The notes below the pieces were generated by a model. That model was not told where the DNA came from and made no database searches. It saw only the letters and a list, made by a program, of their open reading frames with translations. The translations under genes and the position numbers were made by a program. Positions 57,080 through 64,000 of a stretch of DNA of 64,000 bases are shown here, piece by piece; position 1 is the first letter of the stretch; each line of letters opens with the position of its first letter. The stretch lies in assembly GCA_023853785.1 (NCBI GenBank), contig JAJIRX010000666.1, forward strand, positions 1-64,000. The letters are read 5' to 3'. This stretch comes from Psilocybe azurescens. Taxonomy: Eukaryota > Basidiomycota > Agaricomycetes > Agaricales > Agrocybaceae.

Positions 57080-58400
57080 CTTTTATATAAAGGCAGACAC
57101 GTTTTAGCGAAGGAAAAGCATCCCAAATCATGTTCAACTTTGTTTGCATATGCTGCTACTCATCTCACAATCGCCATCGCTGATTTAGCCGCTTCCCAAA
57201 GGTCTGGTGAGAGCCTAGAACCATTCCAGTCGTTGTCCTAGCACCCATCGACTTCGGAATGTACGCTGTCCATCTTTGATGGACTAGTCTGGAATTCACC
57301 GACACTGTACCGATACTAGCACGTCTCTTGGAGTCAACGGCTCTAGATGCCCACCAGGATCGACCTACTACTACCTCCTCAACAGTTCGTGCAACCTCCT
57401 CTTCAATGCTTTCGCAACAGTCCTGACGTGTTCTCTCTAGCTGACCGCACCGCCATCACTGTGACACTTAGCTAGTTCTTTGCGGAAGTCGGACCTGGAA
57501 TCTCCATCAGCCAAAATCGCAAGAACTGTCAATTGACTTTGGGAGTCAGGTAAGTTGCAAACCGAAGATTACCAATCAACTCTTCCACTCAGCGTCACTC
57601 CCAGTTTCACTTTCAGTATTGCCACAGTCGACTATGTTAGTGGTTCATCGTTGGCTGTACCAATATACACCACTAATTCTTCTGTTAGCGTGGATACTAT
57701 CAACCCGACAGATCTGCCATTGCCACCCAACAATCCACCTATTACTGTAAGCTCAGTTCTTCATTTAAAGTATCGTGTTTGCTTTAAATAAAACTCGGAC
57801 AGTCCAAGGAGCTGCGACCAAAGGTATCGTTCATCTGAATGCCTGTGTCAAACAAGTATGTCATTCTGACCTCAATATTGAGCGACCGCACACTCTGACC
57901 TCACCCGCACCCTTGATGATGAGTAATCTAATACGATTAATTCCCTGCAGACAAAACAAGCTGACCTCTGATTTATAGGTGCCGACAGTACGTACCATGA
58001 TGCTTTCGACCTTGTCTCCACCGTCACCTCTCCATACGACGTGTCTTCGGTCCTCAACATCCAGAGCAACATCCGTGTCAGCAATGCCAAGAACACCAAG
58101 CGAAGCGGTTACACTGCTACCCACTCCGTAAGCTCCCTTTGTTATTCGCACAGGCACTGCAATTTGACACTCTTTTGCATAGATCGACACTGCGCTTTCC
58201 ACAGTTTGTTTTACCTTAATTATCTCAGTTTCTCTGACGTATAGTAAAGTCACGTTTGCAGGCATTCAACCTGCAATAGCAGTAGTGTCAAAGGCCGCAG
58301 CTCACTGCTCAGTGCCCGGGCGCACAACACACTGGCAATGATACATCGGATTTCACACAGTCATTTTAGAACAAATGGCTATCGCTCAAGGTAGCCTGAA
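57080..58400 (+). pseudogene. Gene W: unidentified intron-containing gene
   Basis: A TATATAAA box (57084) precedes a short frame from 57130. The clearest coding part starts near 57590: VTPSFTFSIATVDYVSGSSL, TTNSSVSVDTINPTDLPLPP. An intron (GTAAGCTCAG...CGGACAG, 57747-57802) leads to VQGAATKGIVHLNACVKQ. After a second intron-like stretch comes GADSTYHDAFDLVSTVTSPY, SVLNIQSNIRVSNAKNTKRS. A third intron (58128-58180) precedes IDTALSTVCFTLIISVSLTY. The frame is not clean throughout. The Ser/Thr/Asn-rich sequence suggests a secreted or wall-type protein, but I recognise no family. Pieces recur at 9318 and 18655. Confidence 0.45.
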
Positions 58401-59560
58401 TGTGATGAACAATAGTTTTTTTCTGTTTATTTTTAAAAAAAATTGGTAATGACCTTGGTTGTGGACATGGGGAGCGTACTACCTACAAAGAAAAATTAAA
58501 ACACATCTTTTTCTGATATGCACGTTCTCCCTTTACTTGTCAGTGCAATGATACTAGCATGCAGTCGGGTTAATGCAGCCAATGGCATAACATGCGCGTT
58601 GTCTGAAGCCGGCCAGAAGGATGACAAGATGTCTTGCTATTTGAGAATATAATATTCATTGTACACCATATAAAAATTATGGTGTCCCAGTGAAGCTTAT
58701 ATATCGGCTACTCGTGGGCTTAAAATCTGGTATAAGTGTTATTTGTTCATAATGAGCCACTCCTCCGTTTTCATACGTCGTTCAACAGATTCCTCTATTC
58801 TGGACACAGCGTGATCACTTTACTTCAATTCAAGTTCCCGGGTTCCCTCTGTTCAGATGCGGGTAAGGTATGGTCGCACCTTTCAAGGTGATTAGTAGTG
58901 ATGCACAAGATTATCTCATAGACGCCACGGAATCTGTTATGTAGATTCCCAAAATGAACTTCATCTTATCGTGTGCCCAGATGTGAATATATCCTTGCTT
59001 ACCGACAAGAGATGCCCACGGTCATTATCAAGGGTCCTGTAATTCCTTTTTGGCTCGATAGAGCTCCTACAAGCCTCAGAGTCAACGTTACTTGCTAATT
59101 GCTAATTTACAATCAGAAACGCATGACCCATAGTCAGTTCTGTAAAATAGTCTAGTTGTGCTTTCCTGATTCTTCGCATTTACGATTCGTAGGCCTCTTA
59201 ATACAGACCTCCCACTCACCTACGATTTCCCTTTTCTCTCTGCATATGACTTGCCACCTCTCGTTCGCGGTTTGTTCACAGTTCACTGCATTTTATTCCA
59301 TTCTCTATGTGTTCCTTATCCCCCCCTCTGACCTTCGCACTTAAAAACCCAAAACCTCACTCAGAGAGCTAGCGTCTTCTGGAGGATCTTCTCAGGCGGG
59401 ATTCATCTCATTACCCTCCCTGATTCCGCGTCGAGTTGATTGTTGACACCTTTGGGTTTTAGTCAACTATCTTTGGTTTAATTCGCTTTGACGTTGTGCA
59501 TGCCACGTTTATCCAGCTCTTTCGTCTGCGTTTCTTTGGATTGATGACGATGACATCACT
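58400..59560. other. Single-copy interval, nothing recognised
   Basis: This ~1.2-kb stretch matches no other part of the window that I can see and has only short frames. It separates gene W from the P4 relic and may be pre-amplification host sequence. Confidence 0.4.
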
Positions 59561-59574
59561 GGAACGACTTTGAC

Positions 59575-60190
59575 TTTGACTGCGATTGTGCTCTCGGATT
59601 TGAAGCTCCAAGTGTTACCGTGGATCTGGAATACACGTCGCTGGTGCTTCAAATCAAAGCTCGAGTTGCTTCGGCCGCATCCCCCTCATCGAGCAGGACG
59701 AAGACTCCTCCAGCGGCACCCACAAGAGCTTTAATGACAACGTGGATCACATCTTCCTGTTCTTCCAACACAACAGCACGCTTTCCTTTACTGAGCGCGA
59801 ACAACGCGTGGCAAAGAACTAAGTCCAAGGTGCGCTCCTCGCTATCCAGACGAAAAGTTTTTACGGATGCAGGGTGCACCAAGACGGAGCTCGGTATGCA
59901 ATTCTTCGAGGGGTTGCGTGATAGATGTGCATAGGATGAAGAGCAGTCAAGAGAAGAAGAGGAGGATGAGGCAGACAAGGATGGGCGGATGATGAACAAA
60001 GTTGAGCGCGAGATGTGCAAGATCCAGCTCGGCCAGTAAGAACCCGCTGCCGCTCCCGTGCAACATCAAGCTCCAGTTCAGGTCTTAGAGCGCCCGATCC
60101 GACCCTCCCCTACGCCATTCTCCCGGAGCCCGTGCCTGCACACATATCGGCACCCCAGCGTCACGCTGTCCTGCCCTCATCGTACATGAT
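59575..60190 (+). pseudogene. Gene P, copy 4 relic
   Basis: Corresponds to the middle and C-terminal parts of P: ASNQSSSCFGRIPLIEQDED-like reading, SKVRSSLSRRKVF, TELGMQFFEGLRDRCA, then an acidic stretch, KVEREMCKIQLGQ-like and the HRHPSVTLSCPHRT region. Stops and shifts are frequent. The last exon is replaced by R sequence at CTTGATTTGGTGCCC (60212). Confidence 0.5.
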
Positions 60191-60194
60191 CTTC

Positions 60195-61742
60195 TTTTCC
60201 TACAATCCTCCTTGATTTGGTGCCCAGATCAATTGTGCGTACTCGCTTGCGCGCCCACGCTTCTTGATTATATGCGGCCGTGCCGTGCCGCTGCCGCCTG
60301 CACTTGGAGTGGATTTGATTTTTGGCTTCTCGAGTCGTCCGGATTGGAGGTTGGGTTTGGGTTTGTATGTGAATACGCGCGCTTTGTATTGTTGTGGTTA
60401 TTAGTCTCATTTCGTTCTACTACTTACTACAAGTGAGCCCGAGTTCTGAGTAAAAGCGATGATATACCCTGCGCTCCTCCATAACTGCTCTACGGACGGT
60501 GTTTGAGTCGAGAGCCGGCGGTGTTTCGTGTTTATTCTTTTTCGCTGGCTGGCCTGTGACCCCTTTGCGATTGCGATTGCGATTTGATTTTGTATTTATG
60601 GATTTGGATTCTGGTACACCGCCCAAAAATACGAAAAGAAGAAGAAATACCGAATAAATAAAACAACTGCAACAACCCCTCCCTATCGATGTCTTGGTGT
60701 CTCGTCGACGTCAAAGACACCCTAGATGCTATGCTCGCCCATACCCATGCGCTTGACGCGGCACCCGCACCCTCCTTCTCGTGCTTAGCTTAACCCCCAC
60801 ACGACACCCACCCACCACACACTAAAGATCCCTCCGTTCGAATTTCATTACATTCGAGCGTGCCATGAGTCTTCTTATGCCTCCTTCCCACATGTCCACC
60901 TACGCTTTAACTACGCGCTACGCGCTATACACGATCTGGATATCACGACAATTATTCCACCACATGAAACCCATGCACCACCCTACCCATTTATTAAATG
61001 ATCTCTCTTTTCTCCTGCGCTCGCTGTTGGCTCTTGGTGAGGTGACGATCTCATCCAGGAGTTAGGGGCAGACGCCGATTTGGCTCGAGGGAACACGACA
61101 ACTATGATATTATTAAGAAAATTTAATGATCACAACGATCCCACACTCACATCTTCACATACAGGCCGGCAGGCAATCGACGCGACGAGGAATGACACGA
61201 ACTTTTTGTTTTTCATACTGGTGCTGGTACTTTAGATAAAATACATACATGCCTACATACATAACTAGCACGAGTTTATGCTATTGAATACCTTTAGCTT
61301 TTATGTTCAATCAATGGATTTGAAAGAAAGAAAATATTGCTTCATTGATCGGATACTTGCGCGTGAGATACTAGCAACCGTGAGGCGAGTTTGAAGAGAA
61401 TAGGAGAAGAGAGGACCAAGTGCATCAGCCTTCAGGAATCAGCCAGCAACCTTCTGGATGAATGGTAATCCACTGATTCGAGGTTCGTGCTGTATGCAAA
61501 TAAATGCACGGTCGCATGTATGTGAACCAGACAATTGAAACAGAGGCTACTATTCACATTATTGGCCTCAACATCTATCCCGAACTTACGGTCTCACTGA
61601 TTCGGTCGGGGTCTTTGCGTTGGAATATCATTATTAGCTTCGCCATATACATATAATAGAACATTCTACGCTAATGCATTTCTCTTTCACGTTAACGCCA
61701 CACCACCCTGCAAATATACGCACACACTTAAACTGTTTATTC
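60195..61742. repeat. R block, copy 11, and N5 3' flank
   Basis: Landmarks in order: CTCGAGTCGTCCGGATTGGAGG, a GAGTAAAAGCGATGATATACC box, CACTAAAGATCCCTCCGTTC, a CACATGAAACCCATGCACCA variant, GAGGTGACGATCTCATCCAG and the NACHT 3' flank. Confidence 0.65.
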
Positions 61743-64000
61743 CTACAAGGCCGTTCGCTTTTTCCCTGCCAGCCCCTGCACGTCCTCGACGCTCGAACGA
61801 ATGGATTCATCGACGTAAATGATTCGGCGTATCCTGCTGTTATCATCTAGGTCATTGGCCGCGAAACGATTACCAACGTAATCACTCGGACATTCCGTCC
61901 AGTTAATGATAATTTTAAATGGTGAAGGACTCGACCCTTTGAATTTAAGCAAATAGTTGCGGACTGCGCCGAACAAGGTCTGGACCCGATGACACACACT
62001 GGTTCCCGGTCTTACCAGGTTGAAGGTAAGATTCTGTTGGCCGAGCAAATTGACTAGCTCAGCCGAGTACCCGGCCTTCGACAATATGAATGCAAAAGCA
62101 TCCCAGATCAAGCCCCACTGTTCACCCGAAGTCGACTTTGTCTCATCCCAAGACATGACTGCAAACTCCACTGCGAACACTGCGGCCTTAGTATACGTTG
62201 ATTCATCGACAGCGTACGGTCCTGCTCGTGACGGATCATTTAGAAATTCCCTCACTATCCGTAGATACGGGGTACCAGTTATGCGATAAAGGTGGTACCA
62301 TGCAGGTCGTCTCTGCTCGCTGCCCACCTTGATTTGATCGAATAGTGCAGAAAAAGAAAACCGGGCACAGAAGCCGTGAGGTCATCTGCTAATGAGTCTG
62401 ACAGAGCACAAAATGTCTCCAAAGAGACCACTCCATTGGATTCGAGTATCCCGCCGGCACTCAAGGCAGTCCAAAAAGCCAGACAAGGGCTCATAGGAAT
62501 CAACGTCAAGTCTTCGCGTAATTTTGATCCAAGATACCTCGATGGTGGAGATAGAGCTCTTCCGTTTCCCTAAATTCCTTGACTTGGAGTCAAAATACGT
62601 TGTTTCCAATATCTTTAAAACAAGTAGACATACCGATGTTTGCAGAAATTCTAGAAACATTCCAGGATCCTCACTCGAAGAGTCGTAATATATTAAAGGT
62701 TTACACATTAATGTGAGCACATAAGTTGTCCAGTGCTGAATATAGGGCACATTGAAAACCTTCTCCCGAAGAGTGGCGTTGTCATGCAAAGGGCCTGCCA
62801 GTCGAAGATGACTCAAAAGTGACCTATACGCAAGTTTTGGCAGACATGTCGTGATGTTGAGTGCTATATATGAATAAACCAAAGCTCAGAAATAAATTTG
62901 TAAGACAGCAATCAATGCTTACATTCAATAGCAGAAGTACAGAAATAGGCAGCTTCCTCATGCATTTTACCGGGATCAATGAAAAATTGACAAGACCGGG
63001 TTGGATCGAGGAGGAAGTCACTGAAACGAGGCATGAAGAAATTTGATGGGCTTGTTGTTGTCTGAGGCATCCACAACGGACAACAGGTCAATGAGGAGGA
63101 GTTGAACAGTGCCCGGGGTAAGTTGCATAAATTCCTCCAGTTCATTCACTCCCAGGCGTCCAATGGAGCGATAATTAATTTTGGTCAGTACAAAAGCCAC
63201 CCCTAGAATTCGCAAGACTGCTTCCAACATCTTTCACGCCAGAAAGGATATTGACATATAAAGCATCAAGCTGTGCGTATGGCCTATCGTCATTGACCGG
63301 AAGGAGGCCTTGAATGACTTTGAGACGATCGAGTGGATTGTATTGAGGAGAGGACACATATCTAATAACCATTGTTGCGTAGATGAATTGACCTGATGAT
63401 TTTGCGACCAATTTGGTGATGTCTTGCCCCGATGGCCATAAATCTGGACGATGGGGGGCGCATGATGTCGTCTCTCGTATGTCACGAAACGAGTCTGTCA
63501 GATATAGTCTGATATCCTCATCTGGCTGGTATGTGTCATCGAGTGCAAGACGAAAAGTCAGACTGTGTAAAGGGGCGACAGAAAATGATGTGGTGAGATG
63601 ATACTCTGGTCGACTGGCAATGAGAAGCCTGAAGGGGAGGACCGATGGATGATGTTGGAGAACATTCGAGATGGTATTTAATATGGTGTTCTGGACGTCC
63701 ACTCCATTGCATTCATCGAGACCATCGATGATGATTAGGTTGGGAAACGGTGTCCCAGATGTGAAGCGCCCGTCTCTGGAAAGCTGAAGAAGAGGATCGA
63801 GGAACAATGTGCGAAATTGTGTATCAAAATTGAGCTGAAAGATTGCGGGACTGTTGCTGATAGCTGCTTCAATTATTGGTCGAGATTCAGGAATGTGGAA
63901 CCATAATTGATAGGCCAACGTTGCGACGAAAGCTTTTTCGTTGTTTCGCCTGATATCTAACCTAGAGAAAAAGAAACTGGCGAGAAGGCGATTCTCTGCG
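61743..64000 (-). pseudogene. NACHT-domain STAND NTPase gene, copy N5, 5' end outside window
   Basis: The visible part starts inside exon 2 at LLASFFFSRLDIRRNNEKAF. It continues QLWFHIPESRPIIEAAISNS, NLIIIDGLDECNGVDVQN, LLIASRPEYHLTTSFSVAPL and LALDDTYQPDEDIRLYLTDS. Compensating shifts fall around RETTSCAPHRPDLW. The frame changes at LSGVKDV (near 63230) and at SFQ (near 63025). The third exon (LAYRSLLSHLRLAGPLHDNA, VPYIQHWTTYVLTLM) and its introns are conserved. The C-terminal region (62327-61743) reads RITGTPYLRIVREFLNDPSR to DVQGLAGKKRTAL in one frame after a lost base near 62355. Walker A lies beyond 64000. Confidence 0.85.

Noticed and set aside
1..64000. CRISPR arrays, rRNA genes and intact tRNA genes.
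   Set aside because: No regular repeat-spacer array and no rRNA-like block seen. The only tRNA-like sequence (37873-37957) fails acceptor pairing.

Overview
The window looks like genomic DNA of a basidiomycete fungus, most likely an agaricomycete. Genes are cut by many 50-65 bp GT-AG introns. Five copies of a NACHT P-loop NTPase (STAND/NLR-like) gene of the kind expanded in mushroom genomes are present. A KDZ-family DNA transposon carries an accessory protein family that I recall from mushroom genomes. I see no rRNA, no CRISPR and no prokaryotic operon.

The locus is a decayed tandem array of a composite unit of roughly 10 kb. In plus-strand order a unit holds: (i) a long non-coding repeat block 'R' (pyrimidine-rich stretches, then conserved landmarks); (ii) a NACHT gene on the minus strand (N1-N5, ATG at 4192, 32846, 42969, 53694; N5 runs off the right end); (iii) a spacer with the NACHT promoter and a polypurine block; (iv) a minus-strand Sec61-alpha (ER translocon channel) pseudogene with introns retained (S1-S7); and (v) a plus-strand gene 'P' of unknown function, divergent from Sec61-alpha. 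Units differ by internal deletions, chimeric joins and extra half-units. Between 9.6 and 18 kb there are three Sec61-alpha remnants (S2-S4) and no NACHT gene.

Two mobile elements interrupt the array. A 10.5-kb KDZ element (18833-29379) has a 6-bp target duplication, ~25-bp imperfect termini, ~780-bp nearly identical inverted repeats, a mutated KDZ transposase and a second gene block. A ~2.5-kb element 'X' (37543-40009) has short inverted ends, dense arrays of a quasi-palindromic GTCC..NGGAC motif, a tRNA-like sequence and about 1.1 kb of GC-rich DNA almost free of T on the plus strand. I cannot place X in a known superfamily.

Nearly all genes appear broken. The NACHT copies share exon structure, Walker motifs and a TATA-like promoter, but each has single-base frameshifts, many of them in homopolymers. 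These could be genuine pseudogenisation or uncorrected long-read errors, and raw reads would decide. If some copies are functional, this is an NLR cluster evolving by tandem duplication. The Sec61-alpha and P sequences then look like passengers amplified with it.
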